Positions 15,937 to 23,682 of a stretch of 28,354 bases of DNA are shown in pieces; position 1 is the first letter of the stretch; every line of letters starts with the position of its first letter. The position numbers and the translations under genes were made by a program. The DNA is from DASVXQ01 sp046727955 (GTDB lineage Bacteria; Actinomycetota; CALGFH01), in assembly GCA_046727955.1 (NCBI GenBank), contig JBKPDO010000422.1:1-28354 (forward strand), given 5' to 3'. The notes under the pieces were generated by a model. That model was not told the DNA's origin. It made no database searches and was given only the letters and a program-made list of their open reading frames with translations.

Positions 15937-16542
15937 TCAGCGGGAGTAGAACTCGACTACGAGCCGCTCGTCACAGATGACCGGGATCTCGGCCCGCACC
16001 GGCAGGCGGACGAGCTGGGCCTTGAGCGCCTCGGCATCGACGTCGAGGTACGGAGGAGCGGCGGCGGCGTACCCGCCGGCGGCCGCGATCAGGAACGGCG
16101 TCTTGGACCTGCTCCACTCCGCGACCTCGATGACGTCGCCCGGGCGGAGGTGGAACGACGGCCGGTCCACCCGGCGCCCGTTCACCGTGATATGGCCGTG
16201 GGCCACGGCCTGCCTTGCCTGATAGATCGTCCGGCTGAAGCCGGCGCGGAGCACCAGCGCGTCCAGCCGGGTCTCGAGGTCGACCAGCAGCGCCTCCCCG
16301 GTGCTGCCGCCGCCTCGTGCCGCCCGGGCCAGCGCCAGGCGCAGCTGCGCCTCGCTGAGGTCGTACTGCGCGCGCAGCCGCTGCTTCTCGAGCAGGCGCG
16401 TCTTGTAGTCGGACGTGCGCTTGCGCCCGCGGCCGTGGTCGCCGGGCGGGTACGGCCGCCGCTCCAGGTGGCGCGCCGCCTTCGGGGTCAGCGGGATGCC
16501 GAGCGCGCGGCTCAGACGGACCTTCGACCTGGTTCTGTCCAT
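15937..16542 (-). CDS. rpsD: 30S ribosomal protein S4
   Basis: A 201-residue S4 protein that binds 16S rRNA and starts assembly of the 30S body. It has the basic N-terminus with RPYPPGDHGRGRKRTSDYK, the S4 RNA-binding domain (LDALVLRAGFSRTIYQARQ, then HGHITVNGRRVD), and the C-terminal IPVICDERLVVEFYSR. The N-terminal zinc cysteines are absent, as in the Streptomyces-type S4, which also lies outside the alpha operon. ATG 16542 follows a near-perfect Shine-Dalgarno (AAGGAGGTGA); the longer in-frame extension upstream is non-coding. The promoter at 16637-16665 leaves a leader of about 85-90 nt that could host S4 autoregulation, which I could not demonstrate. Confidence 0.97.
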   Translation of the reverse strand: MDRTRSKVRLSRALGIPLTPKAARHLERRPYPPGDHGRGRKRTSDYKTRLLEKQRLRAQYDLSEAQLRLALARAARGGGSTGEALLVDLETRLDALVLRAGFSRTIYQARQAVAHGHITVNGRRVDRPSFHLRPGDVIEVAEWSRSKTPFLIAAAGGYAAAAPPYLDVDAEALKAQLVRLPVRAEIPVICDERLVVEFYSR

Positions 16543-16636
16543 GTGCCTCACCTCCTTTCCTGGTCGAACGAGGTCTCCGGACAGACAACGGATTGGGCGC
16601 GGCGGTATTCCATGGTCCAGCTCCGTCGCGCGCTGC

Positions 16637-16665
16637 TGCATATTTCGCGCCTGCGTGGACAACAA
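16637..16665 (-). promoter_or_regulatory. rpsD promoter
   Basis: On the minus strand TTGTTG (16660-16665) and TATGCA (16637-16642) are spaced 17 bp apart in a locally AT-rich patch, about 95 bp upstream of the rpsD start. A good sigma-70-type pair ahead of a highly expressed gene. Confidence 0.55.
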
Positions 16666-16688
16666 AATGGGGGCCGCGCTGAGCCAGG

Positions 16689-16850
16689 CTACGCTCGCTC
16701 CGACGGTTGCAGCACCACGCGGACAGCGGCCGGCAGCATCTGGAGCAGGTCGTCCATCTCCCCGGCGGTGACGTGTTCGCGGAGCACCTCAGTGGCGGCC
16801 TCCGCCGCTATGGACGCCTCGGTCGGCCCGGCGAGCTGCGCGGCGCGCGT
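16689..16850 (-). pseudogene. C-terminal remnant of a DUF2267 protein
   Basis: In a different frame from the ATPase fragment upstream, the minus strand reads AAEAATEVLREHVTAGEMDD followed by LLQMLPAAVRVVLQPSERA and a stop. Alternating helix with TAGE-DDL-x-LP is the pattern of a DUF2267 repeat. About 50 residues remain of a ~130-residue protein, joined to the truncated ATPase near 16843. Function of the family is unknown. Confidence 0.5.
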
Positions 16851-17070
16851 TGTCGCCGCGCAGGTAGTCCTTGATCGCCTCCAGGTGCTCGCCCATGGCG
16901 GGCAGCGCCGCCGCCTCGGCCTCGTCCAGGCCGAGGGCGACGCCGAGGTGCTGGTTGATGTCGGCATCGATGGCGAGCACGGGCAGCCCCTGTGCTGCCA
17001 GGTGCCTGGCGAGCAGCGACGCCAGGGTCGTCTTGCCGCTGCCGCCCTTGCCAACGAACGCGATCTTCAC
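16843..17070 (-). pseudogene. Truncated CooC/ParA-type P-loop ATPase
   Basis: The fragment begins with the deviant Walker A KGGSGKTT (residues 8-15) of the MinD/ParA/CooC class, followed by the switch region LAIDADINQHLGVALGL typical of CooC-like maturation ATPases. Family resemblance ends at about residue 76 (LRGDNAR), after which the frame runs through a GC-rich junction into a DUF2267 remnant in another frame. A complete protein would have 250-320 residues, including Walker B and the adenine-binding region, none of which remain. ATG 17070 is the natural start. A promoter-like TACTAT and a palindrome lie upstream. Confidence 0.8.
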
Positions 17071-17135
17071 GGTGGCTGGTCCTCATGGAGTACGTACGCT
17101 TCGAGCGTCCTGGATAGTATGGGATGCTGCCTGGG

Positions 17136-17154
17136 CGAGAAGTATTGATTCTCG
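17136..17154. promoter_or_regulatory. Inverted repeat at the ATPase promoter, operator-like
   Basis: CGAGAA (17136-17141) and TTCTCG (17149-17154) flank 7 bp. On the minus strand the -10-like TACTAT lies at 17114-17119, so the repeat covers the -35 position of the truncated ATPase gene. The sequence is AT-richer than its surroundings and vaguely resembles Fur-family boxes, but no regulator can be assigned. It also lies downstream of the M20 gene and could act in its termination. Confidence 0.35.
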
Positions 17155-17180
17155 TTCTCAGCAAGTCAAGTATGCACCGC

Positions 17181-18419
17181 CTAGCCCTTGGGCTGGAGCG
17201 TCGCGCAGGCGAGCAGCAGCGCCCTGGCGCCCTGGGCGGTGTCGGCGGCTTCGGCGTGCTCGTGCGGGTTGTGGCTGCCATTGGTGGAACGGACGAACAG
17301 CATCCCGGTCGGCACGCCGATGACCGCAAGGTTCTGGGCGTCGTGGCCGGCCATGCTCGGCAGCCGCGGCGCCTCCACCCCCAGGCGCTCGCACGCCGCT
17401 GTCAGCGCGCGGGCGACCTCCCCGCTCATGGGCACAGGGGCCGCGTCGCCCAGCCCCTCCACCCGCCAGCCGAGCCCACGCCGCTCGCAGATCCGCTCGA
17501 ACCGGTCGACGATGACAGCCAGCGCATCAGCACGGCGCTGCGGCGACACCGACCGCACGTCCAGCGAGAAGGTCGCCGAGCCCGGCACGACGTTCTGGGC
17601 CCCCGGCGAAACCTCGATCTCACCGACCGTGGCAATGGCCCCACCGGCGGCCGCCGTGGAGACCTCCTCGACCGCCAGCACGCACTCGGCCGCTGCGGCC
17701 AGTGCGTCTTTGCGCTCCCCCATCGCCGCGGCGCCGGCATGGTCGGCCCGCCCAACGATCTGCACCCGGCCGTGGTAGAGGCCGACGATCGCCGTCACCA
17801 CCCCGAGCGGGCACCCGCGCCGCTCCAGCTCCGACGCCTGCTCGATGTGCAGCTCCAAGTAGGCGCGGACCGCGTCACGATCCAGCGCGGCGCCCTCCGG
17901 CCGGACGGGGCGGCCCAGCAGCTCGGCGGCCGCCTGAAGCGCGCTGGTACCGCCGACGTCACGGCGCTCCCACGCCCCCGCCGGGAGCACGCCGCACGCC
18001 GCCGCGCTGCCGAACAGGCCGGTGCCGAAGCGCACGCCCTCCTCGCCGGTCCAGGCCACGACGTGGAGCGGCAGGGCGATCCCGGCCTGGTGGAGCGCCT
18101 CGGCGACCTCTGCCGCGGCGATCACGCCGAGCGCGCCGTCGTAGGCTCCGCCCCGCGGGACGGTGTCGAGGTGCGAGCCGACCAGCACCCTGGGTCCACC
18201 TCCCGCCCGGCAGTGGAGGTTACCGGCGTCGTCCTGGCCGCACTGGTAGCCGAGCGGCGCCAGCCATGAGCACACCAGGTCCCGTGCCGCCTGCTCCTCG
18301 GCGGTCAGCCCAAGCCGGGTGATGCCCCCAGCCGGGTCGCGGCCGATCGCCGCCAGGGCCTCGATCCGATTGGCGATCCGGTCGGCGCTCACCGCCGCCA
18401 ATGCGCTCTCCATCCTCAT
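17181..18419 (-). CDS. M20 family N-carbamoyl-amino acid hydrolase / allantoate amidohydrolase
   Basis: A 412-residue M20 metallopeptidase-fold amidase of the hydantoinase/carbamoylase (Zn-dependent) subfamily. Metal and catalytic motifs in order: GSHLDTVPRGGAYDG (His, Asp), TGEEGVRFG (Glu-Glu), YLELHIEQ (His), the dimerisation domain with GRADHAGAAAMGERKDA, then MAGHDAQ and the terminal NPHEHAE. Such enzymes release CO2 and NH3 from N-carbamoyl amino acids or allantoate. The start is uncertain: ATGs lie at 18434, 18419 and 18413, the first two inside a 15-bp tandem duplication, and the only good Shine-Dalgarno (AAGGAG, 18452-18457) is too far from all of them. A role downstream of imidazole or hydantoin breakdown is possible but unproven. 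Confidence 0.9.
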   Translation of the reverse strand: MRMESALAAVSADRIANRIEALAAIGRDPAGGITRLGLTAEEQAARDLVCSWLAPLGYQCGQDDAGNLHCRAGGGPRVLVGSHLDTVPRGGAYDGALGVIAAAEVAEALHQAGIALPLHVVAWTGEEGVRFGTGLFGSAAACGVLPAGAWERRDVGGTSALQAAAELLGRPVRPEGAALDRDAVRAYLELHIEQASELERRGCPLGVVTAIVGLYHGRVQIVGRADHAGAAAMGERKDALAAAAECVLAVEEVSTAAAGGAIATVGEIEVSPGAQNVVPGSATFSLDVRSVSPQRRADALAVIVDRFERICERRGLGWRVEGLGDAAPVPMSGEVARALTAACERLGVEAPRLPSMAGHDAQNLAVIGVPTGMLFVRSTNGSHNPHEHAEAADTAQGARALLLACATLQPKG

Positions 18420-18446
18420 CGTCGCCCAGCCCATCGTCGCCCAGCC
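18417..18446. repeat. 15-bp tandem duplication containing the start codon
   Basis: CATCGTCGCCCAGCC occurs twice without a gap (18417-18431, 18432-18446). Each copy carries an in-frame ATG for the M20 gene on the minus strand. The duplication pushes the Shine-Dalgarno-like AAGGAG to 17 and 32 bases from the two ATGs. Confidence 0.85.
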
Positions 18447-18828
18447 CCTGTCTCCTTGTCCCGCGCTGCCCTGCCACCTACCAGGCCGCTCCGGATCAGG
18501 TGCGGATGCGTCCCGAGAGCGACCGGCGGGCCAGTGGTCCGCCCACCGACGACCTCGTGGGTGCATATATACGCTCACGCAGCCTATCGGCATTTATACG
18601 AGAGAACCGATCGACGGGTCCTCGATACCCGCACCATCGCCGCTGACCGGCTTCCCCGGCTTCGCGGGTGTAACAGCGCGAACGGCCCGGGCGCTTTCAA
18701 AGCGGGGGCCGAATCCACGTGGGCAAGGGCCGAATCGACGTGGGCAAGGGCCGAATCGACGTGATTGAGATCGCGGCTGCTGGATTTCGAGTGGTTCTGG
18801 AACACGAGCAGGTACTGGGAGGGCCAGA
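18447..18828. other. Divergent intergenic region
   Basis: About 380 bp without a credible gene separates the M20 gene from the secreted BNR protein. It contains an AT-rich patch around 18562-18600 (GCATATATACG and CATTTATACG), the most promoter-like sequence here on either strand, and the 3 x 21-bp repeat at 18706-18768. Open frames across it have repetitive or atypical composition. Confidence 0.6.
18706..18768. repeat. Three tandem 21-bp repeats upstream of the secreted BNR gene
   Basis: Units at 18706-18726, 18727-18747 and 18748-18768 share GGGCCGAATCGACGTGGGCAA. The first differs by one base (CCACG for CGACG) and the last diverges in its final five bases. The period equals two helical turns, so repeated sites would lie on one face of the DNA. 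They end 60 bp before the start codon. They could be a multi-site operator or simply slippage. Confidence 0.85.
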
Positions 18829-20322
18829 ATGAAGCTGCTTCGCTCGATCACCACGTCGTTCATCGTGCTGGCGACGCTCGCGGGTACCTCGTTGCTCGCA
18901 GGTGCCGGTGGGGCTGCTGCCGCCGTCGCCGCGCCGTCTGCGACAGGCGTGAGCGCGCCCCTCGACGTGACCCGCGACCAGTTCGCCAACAACGAGGAGT
19001 CGCTGGGCATGAGCCCGGACGGCAGGCTGCTGGCGGGGGCGTGGAACGACTGGGAGTTCAACGACGGCTGTGGCTTCAGCTATTCGGCCAACGGCGGGAC
19101 GAGCTGGGCCCCAGAGACGTTCGTCCCCGGCATGACCCAGTTCACCAACAGCCCTGACGTCCCCGGCACGGGCAGCTTCGAGATCGCCGGTGACCCGGCC
19201 GTCGCCTTCAACCCCAAGTTCGGCACCTTCGACGTGGTGTGCCAAGCGTTCAACGGCAGCCCGCCGTTCGAGATCCAGCTCTTGGCGACCTCCTTCGACC
19301 CGGCCAAGGCGAACCCGCGCGCGGACGTCAACTTCAGCTACGGAACGGCGGTCGGCGGCGCGCCCGCCTGGACCGCCCCGGCGGCGGTGACCAGCGGCCA
19401 CTCCAACGGCACCCAGAAGGGGAGCAACGGCCAGTTCCCCGACCACGAGACCATTGCGGTGGACACCGGCAGTGGCCCGGGGCACCACTTCGGCCGCCTG
19501 TTCGTGGCGTGGGCGGAGTTCAACGGCCTGGGTCGGTCACCGATCGACCTTGCCTACTCCGACGACAACGGGCAGAGCTGGACCGGCCCGATCCGCGTCA
19601 GCGATCAGGGCCACCAGTTCGACCAGGATGCGCGGCCGTCCATCGGTCCGGACGGCACGGTCTACGTCACCTGGGTCAACGGGCCCAACGAGACCAGTTT
19701 GAAGAACAACGTCGTCATGGCGGCGATGTCCACCGACGGCGGCAGCACCTGGAGCCCGAGCGTCACCGCGGCGCCGATCGTCGCGCCGATCCCTGGCCGG
19801 CTCCCGAACTCCAGCTACCGGGTGTTCACCGACGCCTGGTCCACGGTCGACCAGGCCAGTGGCGAACTCGTCATCGGTTACACCGATAGGAAGAGCGGCG
19901 CCGCCAACATCTACGCGGTGCACAATCTCCACGCCGGTGACCTCTCCGCGTGGAGCGCGCCCGTCCGCGTCAAGGCGAGCTCGAACCAGCAGTTCTTCCC
20001 ATGGCTGGCGTCGGCGCCGGGCGGACGGGTGGACCTCGTCTTCTACGACCGTGCCTGCGACCCGGCCGACACCCGGAATTGCGTGACGCTGGCGTCGACC
20101 CTGGACTCTGGCCAGAGTTGGGGCATCACAGCGCTCACCAGCAGTGGCTTCGACGGTGACCAGTTCCAGGCGTGCCTGGCGTTCGTGGAGCCGCCCAATT
20201 GCGGGTTCTTCTTCCTGGGCGACTACATCGCCGTGGCGTCGACCGACAGCGTCGCCCAGGTCCTGTGGACCGGCAACGGGCCGAACGCCATGGACGTGTT
20301 CAGCCAACACGTCAGCTTCTGA
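18829..20322 (+). CDS. Secreted sialidase-like BNR/Asp-box protein
   Basis: A 497-residue exported protein. Its signal peptide (MKLLRSITTSFIVLATLAGTSLLAGAG, shown here by its Lys/Arg start and hydrophobic core) ends in an Ala-rich region near residue 35. Asp-box motifs SANGGTSW (86-93), SDDNGQSW (244-251) and STDGGSTW (301-308), plus a looser TLDSGQSW, mark a six-bladed beta-propeller of the sialidase/BNR superfamily. Catalytic sialidase residues cannot be confirmed, so it may be a glycosidase or a non-enzymatic propeller. ATG 18829 has a strong GGGAGGG five bases upstream. It acts outside the cell or at the surface. It converges on the penicillin acylase-like gene; the 105 bp between them holds only a weak GGCGG/CCGCC stem. 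Confidence 0.85.
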   Translation: MKLLRSITTSFIVLATLAGTSLLAGAGGAAAAVAAPSATGVSAPLDVTRDQFANNEESLGMSPDGRLLAGAWNDWEFNDGCGFSYSANGGTSWAPETFVPGMTQFTNSPDVPGTGSFEIAGDPAVAFNPKFGTFDVVCQAFNGSPPFEIQLLATSFDPAKANPRADVNFSYGTAVGGAPAWTAPAAVTSGHSNGTQKGSNGQFPDHETIAVDTGSGPGHHFGRLFVAWAEFNGLGRSPIDLAYSDDNGQSWTGPIRVSDQGHQFDQDARPSIGPDGTVYVTWVNGPNETSLKNNVVMAAMSTDGGSTWSPSVTAAPIVAPIPGRLPNSSYRVFTDAWSTVDQASGELVIGYTDRKSGAANIYAVHNLHAGDLSAWSAPVRVKASSNQQFFPWLASAPGGRVDLVFYDRACDPADTRNCVTLASTLDSGQSWGITALTSSGFDGDQFQACLAFVEPPNCGFFFLGDYIAVASTDSVAQVLWTGNGPNAMDVFSQHVSF

Positions 20323-20427
20323 GGACCGCCGACCGAACCTCGCCTTCGCACTCGGCGGGCTCCGGCGGCCTGAACCGCCTTGGGTTGGGTCGAGCTCCGG
20401 CAGACCTCGTGCGGTGACGGCTGTGTT

Positions 20428-22977
20428 CTAGCGGTGGCCGCTGTAGGAGATCGCCTGCTGGAACGTCGGCCGGTTGGTCCAGCGCATCGTGATCGGGAAG
20501 CTCGGCAGGAACCTGATCCGCTCCGCGGTCGCGTCTGAGCGCCACTGGGCCGGGTCGTTGGTGCCCTGGGCCGCAGCCAGCGCATCGCCGGCGTCCCTCA
20601 GCGCCTGCCATAGCGAGCTCCGGCACGCGGTCAGGTCGCCGGCTCCGCAGAAGCGCGTCTTGAACGCTCCCGCCACCGGCTGGCCGGCCAAGCTCCGCAG
20701 GTCCTTGTCGACGTAGCCATACCAGCCGCTCCCGTACGACGAGCCCTGGCTATTGGCCCTGTTGTCCCGGGAGATAAGGCTGGCAAGATCGGCCAGTTGC
20801 GGTCCGAGCACCGGGCGCATCACCGCGTCGGCGATCCTGGGCCAGGCCGCATCCATGATCGCAGCGCCCGGGTCATCGATCTTGCCGTCGAGGTCGCGAT
20901 CCAGACGACTGGAGCCCTTCGCCCGCCATTGCTCCAGCAGATCGAGCATCCGCGGCTCGCGCGGACTCGGGGCGGCACTGTTGCCCAGCACCCCTTCGAT
21001 CGCCGGCAGCACCTCAGCGTTGCGGAGGTCCTGCGTGGCGGCGCGGTTCATGGCGGCCACCAGCGAACCGAGCGAGTGCTTCTCCACCCGGGCGACCGCG
21101 TGTTGCAGCAACTCGGAGCGATGCACCGATCCGTAGGCCCACTCGTCGTCGGCGGCGGTCCACCCGGCGGCCGGCTTGTTGTTCCAGTTGACGATCATGC
21201 TTCCGCTGGGATTCACCGCCTGCGGGTGCTTGAAGGCGGGCAGGAAGCCCTGCCACTCGTAGGCGCCCGTGCCGATGGTCGGCAGCCCCAGGTCAACGCC
21301 GTCGGCGCGCACCGGCACGCGGCCGCTTGAGAACATCGCGGTGTTCTGGTTGTCCGCGTAGACCCAGTTGAACGTGAACTCGATCTTGGACGCGGCGGCG
21401 ATGAAGCTCGCGGGGTCGTGGACCGCGTTGCTGTTGAGGTCGGCGAATCCCAGCGCGCTCATCAGCTCACGTCCGCGGGTCGAGCGCTTGTTGGAGATCG
21501 CCACGCGCACGCCGTTCGATCTCGCGTACCCGCTCACGGGCCCGTGGACCGTCTCGTTGAACACCACCGGACCAGCCGGCGGCCCGGGCCCGGGGCCGAG
21601 CGTGCCCGCGTCGAACGGGGTCATAGCGAGGCAGTCGCCGTTGAACACATACTTCGTGTCGACGCCTCCACACAAGGTCTCGACGTACTGGTCGACGATG
21701 TCGGTCCCTGACGACGTGGCGCTCCAGGAGAAATCCTGCCCGCGGCCGAGCTGCACGTAGGGGCCCGATCCCGGGAAGGACGCCCCGCGGGCGTCGATGC
21801 CGCCGCCGTGCAGGTCGGCCTCGAAGAGGGCCTGCGGGTACAGGTACCCGACCTGCGGGCCGGCAACGAACAGCGGGTGACCGTTCTGGGACAGATCTGC
21901 CCCGAGCAGCAGAGCGTTGCTCGCGCTCCTCTGCGCAGACTGCGCGGTCGCCGCGGCCTGCGCGGCCGAGGCGCCGATGCTGCCCGCGTCGATGACGGCG
22001 TTGCCGGTCCCCTCCCCCGAGACCAGCTTGAACTTACCAGGCAAAGTGACCGGGGCCTCCGGGTCGTTCTGCTCGCGCAAGTCGTTGAAGACCTTGCGGC
22101 CGGCGCCGTTGCCAAGCCGCTGCTGCAGCGCTGACAGGAACTGCGCCCGCCGCGCCTCGTCGCCGCCGCCCTTGCCGAACCGTGCCCCGACCAACGCGGC
22201 CACCGCCACGACGTCGTTGCGGGTCCAGGCTGGCCCGGGCACGCCTGCCAGGGAACGGGCGTCGTTGATCCCCTGGAGGTAGTCGTCGATGTCCCGCACG
22301 ATCTGCTGCCCGGCCGCCCCCTGGCTCTGCAGCAGCTGGATCTGCTGCGCGAGAAACGCCTCGGTCTGGACGCTGGGAGTGAACTGCCGCAGGCTCAACA
22401 CGATCTGGAACGGGTCGATGCCCGGCGCGTCGACCGCCGCCAGCCGCCCAGGCCCACGCAGCAACTCCATCAGCGGGGCACGGTCCTCGACCGTCACCCA
22501 GCCCGCGCCGTACATCACGTCGCCACGCGTGTCGCCGAAGACATGCGCCACGCCCCTGCTGTCGCGGTCGATGTGCAACCCGGGCCGCGCCGGCGGCCGC
22601 TCGACGCGCTCGGGCTCCTCGCTGCCCAAGCCAAAGATGTTCGGCTTGAAATAGGTGGGCAGGTCCGCGTCGCGGACCTGGTCGAACAGCGGCGTCAGGC
22701 CGTCGTAGAGGGGAATCTGATCGGCCGAATGCGGACCCGGGGTCGGGCTGCCGGACTCCCCCGGAGGGAGCACGTTCCAGGCTTCCCCCGGCGAGGAGAA
22801 GTCGGGCAGGCCGCCGGCAGACGCCCTCGGCGCCAGCCCACCAAGCGCGGCAGCCACCAGGACGAGCCCGACGACGACGCCACCGCGTCGCCGCATCCTC
22901 CCCTTGCCAGCCCCTCGCCTCGGCGTGCTCCCTGACCGCCGTAGGCGTGTCCCTCGGTAGCGCGAAAAGGGCCTCAT
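20428..22977 (-). CDS. Secreted penicillin acylase family protein (Ntn hydrolase)
   Basis: About 849 residues, the size of penicillin/acyl-homoserine lactone acylase precursors. After a basic N-terminus and hydrophobic signal (VVVGLVLVAAALGGL, with RASA before the mature part) comes the alpha chain with GVAHVFGDTRGDVMYGAGWV. The presumed autoproteolysis site lies in QRSASNALLLGADLSQ, with the nucleophilic Ser at about 353 followed by Asn, then the beta chain (GPQVGY, later MIVNWNNKPA). These enzymes are processed in the envelope and cleave amide bonds of acylated substrates such as beta-lactams or homoserine lactones; the substrate here is unknown. ATG 22977 has AAAGGGAG five bases away; the in-frame GTG at 22983 is too close to it. 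Confidence 0.9.
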   Translation of the reverse strand: MRPFSRYRGTRLRRSGSTPRRGAGKGRMRRRGGVVVGLVLVAAALGGLAPRASAGGLPDFSSPGEAWNVLPPGESGSPTPGPHSADQIPLYDGLTPLFDQVRDADLPTYFKPNIFGLGSEEPERVERPPARPGLHIDRDSRGVAHVFGDTRGDVMYGAGWVTVEDRAPLMELLRGPGRLAAVDAPGIDPFQIVLSLRQFTPSVQTEAFLAQQIQLLQSQGAAGQQIVRDIDDYLQGINDARSLAGVPGPAWTRNDVVAVAALVGARFGKGGGDEARRAQFLSALQQRLGNGAGRKVFNDLREQNDPEAPVTLPGKFKLVSGEGTGNAVIDAGSIGASAAQAAATAQSAQRSASNALLLGADLSQNGHPLFVAGPQVGYLYPQALFEADLHGGGIDARGASFPGSGPYVQLGRGQDFSWSATSSGTDIVDQYVETLCGGVDTKYVFNGDCLAMTPFDAGTLGPGPGPPAGPVVFNETVHGPVSGYARSNGVRVAISNKRSTRGRELMSALGFADLNSNAVHDPASFIAAASKIEFTFNWVYADNQNTAMFSSGRVPVRADGVDLGLPTIGTGAYEWQGFLPAFKHPQAVNPSGSMIVNWNNKPAAGWTAADDEWAYGSVHRSELLQHAVARVEKHSLGSLVAAMNRAATQDLRNAEVLPAIEGVLGNSAAPSPREPRMLDLLEQWRAKGSSRLDRDLDGKIDDPGAAIMDAAWPRIADAVMRPVLGPQLADLASLISRDNRANSQGSSYGSGWYGYVDKDLRSLAGQPVAGAFKTRFCGAGDLTACRSSLWQALRDAGDALAAAQGTNDPAQWRSDATAERIRFLPSFPITMRWTNRPTFQQAISYSGHR

Positions 22978-23269
22978 CGGCACTCCCTTTCCGACACCCT
23001 CCCGGTCCCCGTCTGGTCCCGGAACGGGTTCCCCTTCTGTGGCGCCGCGGCCTGCCCGTAAAGTCGCCGCTCGTCCCTTGATCTGCGCGTGGGAGCTTCC
23101 CAGAGCGAAGCTCGGCAGCGCAACCTCCTCCTACGACACTCCTTCCTCCCAACAGCTGCTCCAGCTTGTGGCGATCCTCGGCCAGGCTCAAGACGGCCGA
23201 CGCCTCATCGGCCTGGTCGACGTGCTGGGACGGCCCCCAGCGTGCCGCTGCCCGTGTCACCATCGGGGC
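22978..23269. other. Divergent intergenic region
   Basis: 292 bp between the penicillin acylase-like gene and the S4-domain gene, both of which should be transcribed outward from it. A GGAACGGGTTCC inverted repeat lies near 23022. Open frames cross it in several phases but none resembles a known family. No confident promoter was recognised. Confidence 0.4.
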
Positions 23270-23635
23270 ATGGACGCCACGAGGATCGACCGCTGGCTGT
23301 GGGCGGTGCGGCTGGTGAAGACACGTTCCCTGGCCGCGCAGGCCTGCCGGGCCGGGCACGTGCAGATCAACGGGGTGCGGGCCAAGCCCGCCGCGCCGGT
23401 CAACGTCGGCGACACGGTCCGGGCTCGGCTCGGGGGCCGGGAGCGGGTCGTCGAGGTGGCCCGGCTGCCCGGCAGCCGCGTCGGTGCCGAGCTGGCCGCT
23501 GCGTGCCTGATCGACCGCAGCCCGCCGCCGCCCCGCGATCCCCTCGCGGGACTCGGTCCCCGCAACCCGGGTGCGGGCCGCCCCACCAAGCGTGACCGCC
23601 GCCAACTCGACCAGGCCCGCGGTCGCCGCGCCTGA
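23270..23635 (+). CDS. S4-domain RNA-binding protein (Hsp15-like)
   Basis: A 121-residue protein beginning MDATRIDRWLWAVRLVKTRS, the signature start of Hsp15/HslR-type proteins. The S4 fold follows (AAQACRAGHVQINGVRAKPA, then VNVGDTVRARLGGRERVVEV), and it ends in a basic Lys/Arg-rich tail (PTKRDRRQLDQARGRR). Hsp15 in E. coli binds free 50S subunits carrying nascent chains and helps recycle them; actinobacterial versions presumably act similarly in ribosome rescue. ATG 23270 is chosen because the family starts here; the open frame upstream to 23039 is atypical. The Shine-Dalgarno is weak. It converges on the sigma factor gene. Confidence 0.85.
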   Translation: MDATRIDRWLWAVRLVKTRSLAAQACRAGHVQINGVRAKPAAPVNVGDTVRARLGGRERVVEVARLPGSRVGAELAAACLIDRSPPPPRDPLAGLGPRNPGAGRPTKRDRRQLDQARGRRA

Positions 23636-23682
23636 CCCTCGGCGTCGGTGGCGGGGATAGTCCCGGTGCGCTTGGGCCGGCC

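Noticed and set aside
16543..16665. N-terminal extension of ribosomal protein S4
   Set aside because: The frame is open but includes the Shine-Dalgarno and promoter; S4 homologues start at the chosen ATG.
18706..18768. CRISPR-like array
   Set aside because: The 21-bp units are contiguous with no spacers, only three copies, and no cas genes nearby.
22978..23269. A gene in the acylase/S4-domain gap (either strand)
   Set aside because: Frames are open but no motif, ribosome site or plausible fold was seen; treated as a promoter region.
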